Positions 26,448-34,785 are shown, numbered from the stretch's first letter. The stretch is DNA of 54,923 bases from Bacteroidales bacterium (GCA_017542345.1 JAFXXI010000025.1:1-54923), one strand, 5' to 3'. Translations and numbers: made by a program. The notes: generated by a model not told the origin, from the letters alone.

Positions 26448-28522
26448 AGAAAAACGTCATACTGGCAATTGTGATGATTGCTGCACTGTGCCGCACCGCT
26501 ACGGCACAGCCTTTCCCTTGGCAGGACAACACCAAGAGCCTCGACGACCGTGTGGAGTGGCTGGTGAAAAACCTCACACTTGACGAGAAGCTCTCGCTGA
26601 TGGTCCACCACAACCCCGCCATCCCCCGCGTGGGACTGCCGGAATATAGCTGGTGGAACGAGGCGCTGCATGGCGTGGGCCGCGCCGGTGAGGCCACCGT
26701 CTACCCCATGCCCATCGCGCTGGCCGCCACCTTCGACCCCAATTTGATTGGCAATGTCTTTGGCTACATCGCCTACGAAGCCCGCCATAAATACCAGGCC
26801 GCACAGGACACCGGCTATTATGGCGACTACGCCGGCCTTACCTTCTTCACCCCCAACATCAATATCTTCCGCGACCCACGCTGGGGCCGTGGCATGGAGA
26901 CCTACGGTGAGGACCCCTATCTCACTGCCATGATGGGGTTTGAATGCGTCCTAGGGCTGCAATCCGACAACACCGCCGCCTGCCTCAAGCACTTCGCCGT
27001 GCATAGCGGCCCGGAAGGCATACGCCACGAGTTCGACAGCCGTGTCGACGAGCGCGACCTGCGCGAGACCTACCTGCCCGCCTTCGAATACATCGTCAAG
27101 CACAGCGATGTGGCACAGGTGATGTGCGGATACAATAGGCTCAACGGAGAGCCCTGTTGCACCAACCGCCGCCTCTTCGACATCCTTCGCAACGAATGGG
27201 CGTACGACGGTATCCTCGTCACCGACTGCTGGGCGCTGAACGACGCCTACGAGACCGATACCGTCATCCCGCGCCACCGCACCCACGCCACCGCCGCTGC
27301 GGCCTACGGCGACGCCTTCGGACGTGAGGTGGACCTCGAGTGCGGCAGCGGCTTGCCCGCCCTGCGCGAGGCCGTGCAGCAAGGACTGGTGCCAATGAGC
27401 AAGGTCGACGAGCATGTGCGCCGCTTACTGAGAACCCGCCTCACGGTGACCACACCGCCAAGACAATTCCGTCCCGAAGGATGCTGTCCATACGGCCCAT
27501 CCGACGGCCCCACCTCCGTCGCCGCCCAGAGCATGGTGCTGCTGAAGAACAACGGCGTGCTGCCGCTCAAGGAGGGCGAGTTCCTCCGTCTCGAAGGCCT
27601 CAACGCCTACGACAGCCTCATGCCGCTGGGCAACTACAACGGCACACCCAAACATACCGTCACCATCGGCGAAGCTCTTGGAAAATACCAAGCCCTCAGC
27701 GCCGGCGACGGCAAGACGCTCGTCTACTGCGGCGGCCTCAACCCACAGCTCGAAGGCGAGGAACTGCCCGTGGAGAAGGAAGGATTTTACAAGGGCGACC
27801 GCACCCTTATCGAGCTCCCCAAGGAGCAGATGGACGAGATCAAAGCCTTCAAGGCCCAGGGTTACCGCGTGGTGCTGGTGCTCTGCGCCGGCAGCGCCGT
27901 GTCGCTGGAGGATGTCATCGACGACTGCGACGCCGTCCTCCTTGCATGGTACGGCGGTCAGGACATGGGCACCGCGGTGAAAGAACTGCTCTTCGGCGAG
28001 CGCGACGACTTCGGCCGCCTGCCGGTGACCATCTATCGCTCCACCGACGACCTGCCCCCCTTCGACGACTACTCCATGCAGGGTCGCACCTACCGCTACG
28101 CCGACCGCGAGCGTGTGGAATTCCCCTTCGGCTTTGGCTATAGCTACAGCTTCCACCAGTTTTGGGGCGCCCCCACCGTCGACGAGGCCAACTTCACCGT
28201 CAGCGGCCTGGTGAGCCAGTGCAACACCGACTGCAAAGCGCGGAAACACCGCACCGTGGTGCAGGTCTACCTTAAGAATGAGAACGACCCCGATGGCCCC
28301 ATCAAGCAGCTGATTGCCGTCATGCCTATATGGACCGAGTCGTTCGACAAGAAAGAACCATTCGAGATAGAACTCGACCCCTTCTGGTTTCGCCAGTTCA
28401 ACCCGATAACCGGCCGTATGGAAGAACCCAGGGACGGCACAGAGTTCACCCTCCAGGTGGGCTTCAGCAGCGACGACCGCGACCTTATCGACTTACCGTA
28501 TATCTATCACAACAGGAAATGA
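26444..28522 (+). CDS. Exported glycoside hydrolase family 3 (beta-xylosidase/beta-glucosidase type)
   Basis: The signal peptide (MKKNVILAIVMIAALCRTATAQ) is followed by the GH3 N-terminal barrel: DEKLSLMVHHNPAIPRVGLP, EYSWWNEALHGVGRAG, FTPNINIFRDPRWGRGMETYGEDP, ACLKHFAVHSGPEGIRH. The nucleophile is Asp261 in ILVTDCWALND. The second alpha/beta domain (SMVLLKNNGVLPLKEGE) and a C-terminal Fn3-like domain (about 600-692) complete a normal 692-residue enzyme. The WWNEALHGVGRAG signature resembles beta-xylosidases and arabinofuranosidases more than simple beta-glucosidases; the substrate is not certain. There is no T9SS sorting domain, so it is probably periplasmic. It is coupled by a 4-bp overlap to a GH29 fucosidase, but no SusC/SusD pair is nearby. 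Confidence 0.9.
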   Translation: MKKNVILAIVMIAALCRTATAQPFPWQDNTKSLDDRVEWLVKNLTLDEKLSLMVHHNPAIPRVGLPEYSWWNEALHGVGRAGEATVYPMPIALAATFDPNLIGNVFGYIAYEARHKYQAAQDTGYYGDYAGLTFFTPNINIFRDPRWGRGMETYGEDPYLTAMMGFECVLGLQSDNTAACLKHFAVHSGPEGIRHEFDSRVDERDLRETYLPAFEYIVKHSDVAQVMCGYNRLNGEPCCTNRRLFDILRNEWAYDGILVTDCWALNDAYETDTVIPRHRTHATAAAAYGDAFGREVDLECGSGLPALREAVQQGLVPMSKVDEHVRRLLRTRLTVTTPPRQFRPEGCCPYGPSDGPTSVAAQSMVLLKNNGVLPLKEGEFLRLEGLNAYDSLMPLGNYNGTPKHTVTIGEALGKYQALSAGDGKTLVYCGGLNPQLEGEELPVEKEGFYKGDRTLIELPKEQMDEIKAFKAQGYRVVLVLCAGSAVSLEDVIDDCDAVLLAWYGGQDMGTAVKELLFGERDDFGRLPVTIYRSTDDLPPFDDYSMQGRTYRYADRERVEFPFGFGYSYSFHQFWGAPTVDEANFTVSGLVSQCNTDCKARKHRTVVQVYLKNENDPDGPIKQLIAVMPIWTESFDKKEPFEIELDPFWFRQFNPITGRMEEPRDGTEFTLQVGFSSDDRDLIDLPYIYHNRK

Positions 28523-29778
28523 AGAAGACACTTATCATAGGCCTGATGGGCTTAATGGGACTCATGGGCAGCGTGAAAGCGCAACACGACAGCATCCCCG
28601 AGAGCGACCCAGCCATCCTCCAGCGCATCGACGAGTGGCAGGACCTCAAGTTCGGCTTTATGATGCACTGGGGCATCTATGCACAGTGGGGAATCGTGGA
28701 AAGTTGGAATATCTGTAATGAGCCATGGATCAACCGTGGTGGCGCCAACTATGAGGACTACAAGCGTGCCTATCAGGCGCTGAACAAGACCTTCAACCCC
28801 AAGCACTTCAATCCGCAGGGGTGGGCCGCTGCGGCCAAGGGCGCCGGCATGAAATACGTTGTCTTCACCACCAAGCACCACGACGGATTCTGCATGTTCG
28901 ACAGTCGCCAGACCGACTACACCAGCATGGGACCCGACTGCCCAGCGCAGACCGACTTCACACGCGGCGTGGTCGATGCTTTCCGCTCCGCCGGCTTCTG
29001 GACGGGTCTGTACTTCAGCAAACCCGACTGGCACTGTGACGATTACTGGGCCCACGAATGGGCCACGCCCGACCGCAACGTCAACTACTCCATCGCCGAC
29101 CATCCCGACCGCTGGCAGCGCTACAAAGATTTTACTTACAACCAGATACATGAGCTCACCCACAACTACGGCCGCATAGATATCCTTTGGCTCGATGGCG
29201 GCTGGGTGCGCCCCGCGTGGAGCGTCAACGACGAGACGCGTCCCTGGCTCGGTTGCTCGGGTCAGGTGCAGGACGTGGACATGCCCAGCATCGCCCGGAT
29301 GGCTCGTGCGAACAATCCGCAACTTATCATCGTAGACCGCTCGGTTGGAGGCCGTTACGAGAACTACCGCACCCCCGAGAAGCAGGTGCCCGACACCCTG
29401 TTGCCCTATCCCTGGGAGACCTGCATGACCATGGGCGACAGCTGGAGCTATGTACCGGATGACAACTACAAGAGCGTCAAGACGTTGCTGCACATGCTGT
29501 GTGATGTGGTGGCCAAGGGCGGCAACCTGCTGCTCAACGTGGGCCCCGACGCCGACGGCAACCTGCCCGCCGAGGCACTGCAGCGTATGGGAGCAATAGG
29601 TAAGTGGCTGGATAAGAACGGGCAAGCTATCTACGATACCCGTCCCTTGTATCCCTATTGCGAGGGCAACGTCCGCTACACCCAGTCGAAGGACGGCCGC
29701 CACCAGTACGCCATCACCCTCACTGACGAGGCACCCTATGCCATCGTCCGCGAACTTCGCGGTCGCCACCGCAAGTAA
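28519..29778 (+). CDS. Exported alpha-L-fucosidase, glycoside hydrolase family 29
   Basis: The ATG at 28519 overlaps the GH3 stop (ATGA) and gives a signal peptide whose core is a threefold GLM repeat encoded by three 9-bp units (28540-28566). The 419-residue product has the GH29 hallmarks: WQDLKFGFMMHWGIYAQWG, AGMKYVVFTTKHHDGFCMFDS, YNQIHELTHNYGRIDILWLDGGW with nucleophile Asp226, and LLHMLCDVVAKGGNLLLNVGPDADGNLP. The family removes alpha-L-fucose from glycans; the acid/base residue varies and I cannot place it. It is short and lacks extra carbohydrate-binding modules. It probably acts with the GH3 enzyme on a fucosylated polysaccharide in the periplasm. Confidence 0.92.
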   Translation: MKKTLIIGLMGLMGLMGSVKAQHDSIPESDPAILQRIDEWQDLKFGFMMHWGIYAQWGIVESWNICNEPWINRGGANYEDYKRAYQALNKTFNPKHFNPQGWAAAAKGAGMKYVVFTTKHHDGFCMFDSRQTDYTSMGPDCPAQTDFTRGVVDAFRSAGFWTGLYFSKPDWHCDDYWAHEWATPDRNVNYSIADHPDRWQRYKDFTYNQIHELTHNYGRIDILWLDGGWVRPAWSVNDETRPWLGCSGQVQDVDMPSIARMARANNPQLIIVDRSVGGRYENYRTPEKQVPDTLLPYPWETCMTMGDSWSYVPDDNYKSVKTLLHMLCDVVAKGGNLLLNVGPDADGNLPAEALQRMGAIGKWLDKNGQAIYDTRPLYPYCEGNVRYTQSKDGRHQYAITLTDEAPYAIVRELRGRHRK

Positions 29779-29803
29779 TTTTTGCCCTTTTTTTGTTACC
29801 CAT

Positions 29804-29918
29804 CGGTCCGGTTCCCCTCCGGTCCCGCTCCGGTCCCGCTCCGGTCCCCCTCCGCTCATCTTCGGTCGGGTTGGGGAGGGGGTGCGGAGCGGATGTGTAG
29901 GGGTAGGGGGGAGGGTGG
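29804..29918 (-). repeat. GC-rich hairpin repeat, copy 2 (inverted relative to copies 1 and 3)
   Basis: Same family as 18211-18350 and 45908-46045, but with the G-rich arm on the minus strand. It forms the clearest hairpin. CCGCTCCG (29836-29843) pairs with CGGAGCGG (29885-29892), and CCCCCTCC (29846-29853) with GGAGGGGG (29875-29882), with a 2x2 internal loop and a 21-nt terminal loop. The loop core GAAGATGAGC on the minus strand is shared with copy 1. It lies between the GH29 gene and the LD-carboxypeptidase gene, which run in the same direction. Confidence 0.85.
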
Positions 29919-29956
29919 CACAATAAAACGTGGGAAATGGCGTTATGGCTGTTGAA

Positions 29957-30871
29957 ATGGAAAAGATTGCATGTTTGAAGCAGGGCGATCGGGTGGCGCT
30001 GGCAGCCACGGCGCGATTTGTGACGCCTGCCGAGATGGCGCCGGCGGTGGCGGTGCTCGAGTCATGGGGTCTGCAGGTGCAACAGCCCGAGGGTCTCTAT
30101 GCCGTTGACGGTCAGTTGGCTGGCAGCGACGACCATCGCGCGGCACTGATGCAGCGACTGCTGGACGACCCTGATATTAAGGCAATGTTCTGTGTACGCG
30201 GCGGTTACGGCACGGTGCGCATCATCGACAGGCTCGACTTCACAGCCTTTGCCCGGCAGCCGAAATGGATTGTTGGCTACAGCGACGTAACGGTGCTCCA
30301 CAGCCACATACACAGCCAGTTAGGCCTGCCGACGCTACACGGCACTATGCCCATCAACTTCCCGCCTCCGGCCGAGGCTGCCGTGCCGTCGCTGGAGAGC
30401 CTGAAAGAGTGGCTTTTCGAGGGCCGCTGCCACATGGAATTCGAGACCGGAGCGTTGAGTCGTGAGGGCGAGGCCGAGGGGGTGGCTGTCGGTGGCAACC
30501 TGTCGATACTCTACAGCCTCTGCGGCTCGGCATCGCAGGTGGATACGCGAGGCAAGATACTGATAATTGAGGACTTGGATGAATATCTCTACCACATAGA
30601 CCGCATGATGCAGAACCTCAAGCGCTGCGGTATGCTGGAGGGACTGGCCGGCCTGGTGGTCGGTGGTCTGACGGAGATGCACGACAACACGGTGCCTTTT
30701 GGCCGCACGGCTGAAGAGATAGTGGCCGAGGCTGTGGCGGACTATGACTACCCCGTGGCCTTCGGGGCGCCGGTGGGGCATCTCGGGAACCTCAACCACG
30801 CCATCCCCCTGGGGGTGAAAATGCGGATGAAAGTGTCCAATTCAAAAAAAAGTTGTATCTTTGCATCCTGA
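29957..30871 (+). CDS. ldcA: Murein LD-carboxypeptidase, family S66
   Basis: The start at 29957 (MEKIACLKQGDRVALAATAR) gives the usual N-terminus of the family; ATG 29945 and GTG 29930 are in-frame alternatives. The roughly 304-residue enzyme shows MFCVRGGYGTVRIIDRLDF, the nucleophile Ser in WIVGYSDVTVLH, GTMPINFPPP, EDLDEYLYHIDRMMQNLKRCG with a conserved Glu, and the catalytic His in FGAPVGHLGN. It removes the terminal D-Ala from L,D-tetrapeptides during cytoplasmic murein recycling. The last residues (KKSCIFAS) are the translation of the next gene's promoter (AAAAAAAGTTGTATCTTTGC), so the reading frame ends inside a regulatory element. The following genes also concern the envelope. Confidence 0.88.
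   Translation: MEKIACLKQGDRVALAATARFVTPAEMAPAVAVLESWGLQVQQPEGLYAVDGQLAGSDDHRAALMQRLLDDPDIKAMFCVRGGYGTVRIIDRLDFTAFARQPKWIVGYSDVTVLHSHIHSQLGLPTLHGTMPINFPPPAEAAVPSLESLKEWLFEGRCHMEFETGALSREGEAEGVAVGGNLSILYSLCGSASQVDTRGKILIIEDLDEYLYHIDRMMQNLKRCGMLEGLAGLVVGGLTEMHDNTVPFGRTAEEIVAEAVADYDYPVAFGAPVGHLGNLNHAIPLGVKMRMKVSNSKKSCIFAS
30856..30863 (+). promoter_or_regulatory. Promoter -7 element inside the 3' end of ldcA
   Basis: TATCTTTG (followed by CA) matches TAnnTTTG. It lies 9 bp before the ATG at 30873 and inside the last codons of ldcA. The transcript would have a leader of only a few nucleotides. The motif also decides the start at 30873: the in-frame TTG at 30861 lies within the promoter. Confidence 0.6.
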
Positions 30872-30872
30872 A

Positions 30873-32186
30873 ATGCTGCTGATATTTGTACCGCGACTGA
30901 CCAACCGGCTGGGCTACACGCTGAACGTGCTGCTCAAGTATGTGTTGCGTGTGGAGTTCAGCATCACGACCGACGAACGCTATTTCAACGGGTACGGCGG
31001 TCCGAAACTCTGCTACGGGCCGCACCGGGTGGGCGATGCGCTGCATATAAAGTGTTGCAACCTGCTGTTTTCTACCTCGATAGAGGAACAGGGACCACGG
31101 GCAGAGCAGCGCGACGGACAGTGGATGCTGTTCCCCGTCTATGGGCGCGACATCGACTTCGGATTCGACTTGCTGGCAGCCACATTCTACATGGTGAGCC
31201 GCTATGAGGAATACCTGCCGCACCGCTCGGACGAGCACGGGCGCTTTTCGGCGGCGCAGAGCGTGGCATACCAGGCGGGATTCCTGCACCTGCCAGTGGT
31301 AGACCAATGGGCCAACCTGTTGAGAGACAGATTGCAGGAGCGTTATCCCGAGATGGTCTTCCCGCAGCGGAACTACCGTTTTGTGCAGACGGTGGACATC
31401 GACGCGGCGTGGTGCTACCTGCACAAGGGCGCCTTTAGAACGATGGTGGGGTGGCTGCGCGACCTGCTGGGCCGCCGCGATACCGTAGAAGCGCGACGCA
31501 GGTGGAGAGTGTTGATGCACAAAGAGAAAGACCCCTACGACACCTTTGAATACATCCTCGAACAGCGGCAGCGTGTGCCGGGGTCATACCTGCTCTTTTT
31601 CGCGCTGCTGGCCGACTATAGTCAGTACGACAAGCCGTTGAACTACCTCAACCCGCACATGCGGTCGCTGCTGCAACACCTCGGCGACCATGCCAAGATG
31701 GGCATCCACCCGGGTTATGGCACATTGGAGGAACCGGCGAAGGCGGATGTGGAGGTGAAACGGCTGGAACAGATACTGCACCGCGCCATTGTGCGGTCAC
31801 GGTTCCATTTCCTGCGACTGCGGTTGCCTCAGTCATACAGGATATTGCAACATGCGGGCATCCGGCACGACTATACGATGGGATATCCCGACGCCATAGG
31901 CTTCAGGGCCGGCATCAGCGGTACTTATCCCTTCTACGATCTGGAGCGCGACCAAGAGACAGAGATGATGATACATCCGTTCTGCGTGATGGATACCACA
32001 ATGCAGAAATACCTTGCCCTCAGTCCGGAAGAGGCCGTGGAGGCCTATGGACGGCTGATTGCCGACGTGCGTGCCGTGGGAGGCACCTACTGCTGCATTG
32101 TGCACAACCAGAACCTGTCGGAACTGTTCGGATGGCAGGGCTGGAGAGCGGTGTATGAGCGGATGCTGGATATGGCGAAGCCGTAA
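30873..32186 (+). CDS. Polysaccharide deacetylase-like protein (DUF7033 type)
   Basis: The 437-residue product resembles Bacteroidota proteins with an N-terminal DUF7033-like part (LLIFVPRLTNRLGYTLNVLL, VEFSITTDERYF) joined to a divergent NodB-like polysaccharide deacetylase domain. The VQTVDIDAAW segment could supply the metal-site Asp, and GDHAKMGIHPGYG resembles the HPxxH-type metal-ligand motif, here reduced to one clear His. DAIGFRAGISGTYPFYDLER matches the RxPxG-like region. There is no signal peptide, so it acts in the cytoplasm or at the membrane face. Deacetylase activity is not certain because the motifs are incomplete. Its promoter is embedded in ldcA, and 49 bp of period-7 repeat separate it from kdsC. 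Confidence 0.7.
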   Translation: MLLIFVPRLTNRLGYTLNVLLKYVLRVEFSITTDERYFNGYGGPKLCYGPHRVGDALHIKCCNLLFSTSIEEQGPRAEQRDGQWMLFPVYGRDIDFGFDLLAATFYMVSRYEEYLPHRSDEHGRFSAAQSVAYQAGFLHLPVVDQWANLLRDRLQERYPEMVFPQRNYRFVQTVDIDAAWCYLHKGAFRTMVGWLRDLLGRRDTVEARRRWRVLMHKEKDPYDTFEYILEQRQRVPGSYLLFFALLADYSQYDKPLNYLNPHMRSLLQHLGDHAKMGIHPGYGTLEEPAKADVEVKRLEQILHRAIVRSRFHFLRLRLPQSYRILQHAGIRHDYTMGYPDAIGFRAGISGTYPFYDLERDQETEMMIHPFCVMDTTMQKYLALSPEEAVEAYGRLIADVRAVGGTYCCIVHNQNLSELFGWQGWRAVYERMLDMAKP

Positions 32187-32188
32187 GG

Positions 32189-32230
32189 AGTGAGAAGTGA
32201 GGGGGCGAAGTTGTTGAGTGTTAAGTGAAA
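32189..32230 (+). repeat. Degenerate period-7 AGTG microrepeat
   Basis: AGTG occurs at 32189, 32196, 32217 and 32224, all in phase with a 7-bp period. The intermediate positions 32203 and 32210 hold GGGG and GTTG. The stretch fills the junction between the deacetylase-like gene and kdsC. Similar heptads occur at 33538-33551, 39781-39794 and 49067-49094. Confidence 0.6.
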
Positions 32231-32235
32231 AGACG

Positions 32236-32757
32236 ATGATAAACTACAAGGAAAAACTGCCGTCGGTGCGGGCTTTTGTCTTCGACTTCGACGGTGTGAT
32301 GACCAACGGCGATGTGTGGGTGTATGCCGACAAGGAGACGGTGCGCTGTGGCAACATTAAGGACGGTTTTGCTGTGCAGTACGCGGTGAAGAAAGGCTAC
32401 CTGGTGGCGGTCATCAGTGGCGCCACGTCGGCGAGCATAGACAACCGCATGTCGATGCTGGGTGTGACACAGTGTTACACGGGCTGTGGCGACAAGATTT
32501 ATACCTACGAGAAATTCTTGAAGGACAACGGTTTGAAGGACGAGGAGGTGCTCTGTATGGGCGACGACCTGCCGGACTATCCGATGCTGTGTCGTGCGGG
32601 GGTGTCGGCATGTCCCGCCGATGCCGCCGTGGAAATCAAAGAGACGGTGGACTATGTCTCACCGTTCGAGGGTGGAAAAGGATGTGTGAGGGATGTGATT
32701 GAACAAGTGCTGCGCCTGCGGGGCGATTGGTTTCACCCGGACGCTGTGGTATGGTAA
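32236..32757 (+). CDS. kdsC: KdsC-like HAD phosphatase (KDO-8-phosphate phosphatase)
   Basis: The ATG at 32236 (MINYKEKLPSVRAFVFDFDG) gives 173 residues, the normal size of KdsC, a HAD phosphatase without cap that works as a tetramer. Motif I is DFDGVMTNG with Asp17 and Asp19; motif II is the Ser/Thr region VAVISGATSASIDNR; motif III Lys lies in GCGDKIYTYEKFL; motif IV is CMGDDLPDYPML. The enzyme releases phosphate from KDO-8-P in the synthesis of the lipopolysaccharide inner-core sugar KDO. The CRAGVSACPADAAVEIK segment is typical. Related YrbI/NeuA-type phosphatases acting on other sugar acids cannot be excluded. It overlaps the RlpA-like gene by 7 bp. Confidence 0.88.
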   Translation: MINYKEKLPSVRAFVFDFDGVMTNGDVWVYADKETVRCGNIKDGFAVQYAVKKGYLVAVISGATSASIDNRMSMLGVTQCYTGCGDKIYTYEKFLKDNGLKDEEVLCMGDDLPDYPMLCRAGVSACPADAAVEIKETVDYVSPFEGGKGCVRDVIEQVLRLRGDWFHPDAVVW

Positions 32758-33542
32758 GAAGAATACTCTCCAGGCTTGTTTTGGCGTTGCTGCTATGGCT
32801 GCCGGCGGTGACTGTGGCACAGAACTTTGCGGTTAGCGACACGGTGACGGAATATCCCCATCACGGCACTTACTACCACGACCGGTTTGAGGGCCGGAAG
32901 ACATCGTCTGGCGAGGTGTTTGACCAAAACGGATTCACTGCCGCTCACTGGAAAATCAAGCTGGGCACCATGGTGATGGTGACCAACAGGAATACCGGCA
33001 AGCAGGTGATAGTGAAAGTCAACGACCGCTGCCCCAAGCGCGGAGTGTTTGACTTGAGCCACCGCTCGGCGTTGGCTATCGGGATTCTGGGTTGTCAGCC
33101 GGTGACGGTGAGGATATTGCCCGCGGGCTATGAGAAGCGGTGGGCGGAGCAGGATGCACAGTTCGACTCGGTGCGTTCGCGGCTCCATCCTACAGCACCG
33201 CCTGCGCCGAACTACAAGGCCAGTGTGGCGAAGAAGACCGTGAAGAGCGAGCCGAAGATTGTGGCGAAGAAGACTCCGCAGCCGGAAGAGAAGAAACCGG
33301 TTGAGAAGACGGTGGAGTGCTACAACATTGAGCTCGGCATAGCCGCCACCCATGCCGACGCCTATGAACAGATTCAGCATTTGCCTGAAATATACAGGGA
33401 GAAGGTTTCAATTGACACGGACGAAGCCAGCGGAGTCCTAGTGCTGACGCTCGAACTGAAGCTGTCGCGCCGTAGCGTCAAGGAACTGGGCGAGGCGTTG
33501 CGGCATAAGTTTCCCAACAACCGCTTGGTGGCGTGTGAGTAA
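32751..33542 (+). CDS. RlpA-like double-psi beta-barrel protein, possible septal lytic transglycosylase
   Basis: The ATG at 32751 lies inside the end of kdsC and gives MVRRILSRLVLALLLWLPAVTVAQ, a signal peptide. The double-psi beta-barrel (about residues 38-125) matches RlpA: GTYYHDRFEGRKTSSGEVFD, TAAHWKIKLGTMVMVTNRNTG, and KVNDRCPKRGVFDLSHRSA with the conserved NDR Asp. A Lys/Pro-rich linker (about 150-195) leads to a C-terminal domain (about 197-263, YNIELGIAATHADAYEQI) that looks like a degenerate SPOR domain. RlpA cleaves peptidoglycan strands lacking stem peptides at the septum; activity here is inferred from family. The 263-residue length fits. The stop codon lies at the terminator hairpin. 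Confidence 0.85.
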   Translation: MVRRILSRLVLALLLWLPAVTVAQNFAVSDTVTEYPHHGTYYHDRFEGRKTSSGEVFDQNGFTAAHWKIKLGTMVMVTNRNTGKQVIVKVNDRCPKRGVFDLSHRSALAIGILGCQPVTVRILPAGYEKRWAEQDAQFDSVRSRLHPTAPPAPNYKASVAKKTVKSEPKIVAKKTPQPEEKKPVEKTVECYNIELGIAATHADAYEQIQHLPEIYREKVSIDTDEASGVLVLTLELKLSRRSVKELGEALRHKFPNNRLVACE

Positions 33543-33572
33543 AAAGTGAGAAGAAATTTTCACTTTTTTTTT
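33541..33572 (+). terminator. Intrinsic terminator after the RlpA-like gene
   Basis: AAAAAGTGA (33541-33549) pairs with TCACTTTTT (33560-33568), and the run of Ts continues to 33572. The 5' arm is part of a period-7 AGTAAAA-AGTGAGA repeat that begins before the stop codon. The T-run also supplies the -33 TTTG of the next promoter. Confidence 0.7.
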
Positions 33573-33600
33573 GCTATTTAAATAAATATTATTATCTTTG
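33570..33600 (+). promoter_or_regulatory. Promoter of the porP-gldKLMN operon
   Basis: TTTG (33570-33573), a 19-bp spacer, and TATCTTTG (33593-33600) form a full -33/-7 Bacteroidota promoter. It starts a leader of about 105 nt that carries the hairpin at 33611-33641. Confidence 0.78.
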
Positions 33601-33610
33601 CACATTCAAA

Positions 33611-33641
33611 CCCGAGTAGGCATTTTACTGCCAAAATCGGG
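33611..33641 (+). other. Nested hairpin in the T9SS operon leader
   Basis: CCCGA (33611-33615) pairs with TCGGG (33637-33641), and within it GGCA (33619-33622) pairs with TGCC (33629-33632). The structure lies in the 5' leader, about 70 bp before the porP start. It could affect mRNA stability or be a regulatory site; I do not recognise a known riboswitch. Confidence 0.45.
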
Positions 33642-33713
33642 TGGAATGAACTATAGGAGACTAAATAACAGGCCGTTGTGGCAACGCTGAATAGACAAAA
33701 CAAGCACGTTGTA

Positions 33714-34721
33714 ATGCCCAAAAATGTGGTGTTTTTGGGGCTTTTATTAGTTTTTTTGTCCTCGTTGCAGGCACAAAATGAGGGTCAGTACTCGCATTTT
33801 ATGTTCAACCGGTTGAGCTACAACCCCGCCTATGCAGGCAGTTCGGGCAATATCTCGGCCACGGTGCTGTACAGAAGTCAGTGGATAGGGTTGACGCTGC
33901 AGGCCCCGACGGCCAATGGCGAGGCTGGTAACAAGCCGACGGACCTCCTCTTCAGCTTCGATATGCCGGTCAGCTGGCTGCACGGTGGCATTGGTCTGAA
34001 CTTCACTTCGGAGAAAGTTGGTTATCACGAGAACACCACGATAGGCATCGACTATGCTTTCCGCATCTTCTGGGGTCCCGGTACGTTGGCGGCGGCTTTG
34101 GAGGCTGACCTGCAGAACTACCAGTTCAAGACTTCCAGCCTGATGGGCGGAAGCGATTTGAGCGGCGACCCGCTCAATCCCGGGTCAACGTCGTCGGATC
34201 CGTTGGTCAGCGCGCAGGATGTCTCCGACTTCCTGATTGACGTGTCGACGGGTCTGTACTACCAGGTGCCGGGAGTGTTCTATGTGGGCTTGTCGGCGAA
34301 GAACCTGCTGGGAGCCAAGAGCGACCAGCTCAACCTGTCTAATACCCGCACGTTCTACCTGATAGGCGGATACGAATACACGTTCCCCTACAATCCATCG
34401 CTGAAGGTGAAACCCTCGGCGTTGATTAAGTCGGCTAATTTCTCGGTGTTTCAGGCTGACCTTGCCTGTGTGCTGGACTATGAGAACGTCTTCTGGGGTG
34501 GTCTCGGCTACCGCTGGGGCGATGCCTTCACCTTCCTGGCGGGCGTCAACTTCCTCAAGATTATGCAGGTGGGTGTGGCCTACGACCTGACCACGTCGAA
34601 GTTGGGCTTTGGCGGTGGCCGAAGCATCGGTTCGCTGGAGGTGTACATGAATGCTGCCTTCCAAATCAGCGTTCCCAAACGGCCTCCCACGGTATCTGGA
34701 AATACGCTTTATTTGCGTTAA
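33714..34721 (+). CDS. porP: PorP/SprF-family T9SS outer-membrane protein
   Basis: The ATG at 33714 gives a clean signal peptide (MPKNVVFLGLLLVFLSSLQAQ); the GTG twelve codons upstream would put a polar stretch in front of it. The 335-residue mature-type protein has the family hallmark YSHFMFNRLSYNPAYAGSSG, then alternating strands of an outer-membrane beta-barrel (SATVLYRSQWIGL, GGIGLNFTSEKVGYHENTTI, NVFWGGLGYRWGDAFTFLAG) and an aromatic C-terminal strand ending LYLR. PorP/SprF proteins belong to or dock with the T9SS and help surface attachment of cargo. The gene heads the cluster porP-gldK-gldL-gldM-gldN, the same order as porPKLMN in Porphyromonas gingivalis. Confidence 0.9.
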   Translation: MPKNVVFLGLLLVFLSSLQAQNEGQYSHFMFNRLSYNPAYAGSSGNISATVLYRSQWIGLTLQAPTANGEAGNKPTDLLFSFDMPVSWLHGGIGLNFTSEKVGYHENTTIGIDYAFRIFWGPGTLAAALEADLQNYQFKTSSLMGGSDLSGDPLNPGSTSSDPLVSAQDVSDFLIDVSTGLYYQVPGVFYVGLSAKNLLGAKSDQLNLSNTRTFYLIGGYEYTFPYNPSLKVKPSALIKSANFSVFQADLACVLDYENVFWGGLGYRWGDAFTFLAGVNFLKIMQVGVAYDLTTSKLGFGGGRSIGSLEVYMNAAFQISVPKRPPTVSGNTLYLR

Positions 34722-34785
34722 ATATATTTAACGATGAAACAAAATTGAAAAAACCGCGTTAATGAATTAAATAAAAAGTAGCAAT

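Noticed and set aside
28540-28566. Threefold GLM repeat in the GH29 signal peptide
   Set aside because: Hydrophobic repeats in signal peptides are common and the 9-bp units keep frame; noted in the gene entry but not a strong signal.
29720-29926. Short proteins with a common MSGGGPERDR-type peptide at the three repeats
   Set aside because: The same peptide appears because the DNA repeat is read in various frames; it joins unrelated flanking sequence and has no start context.
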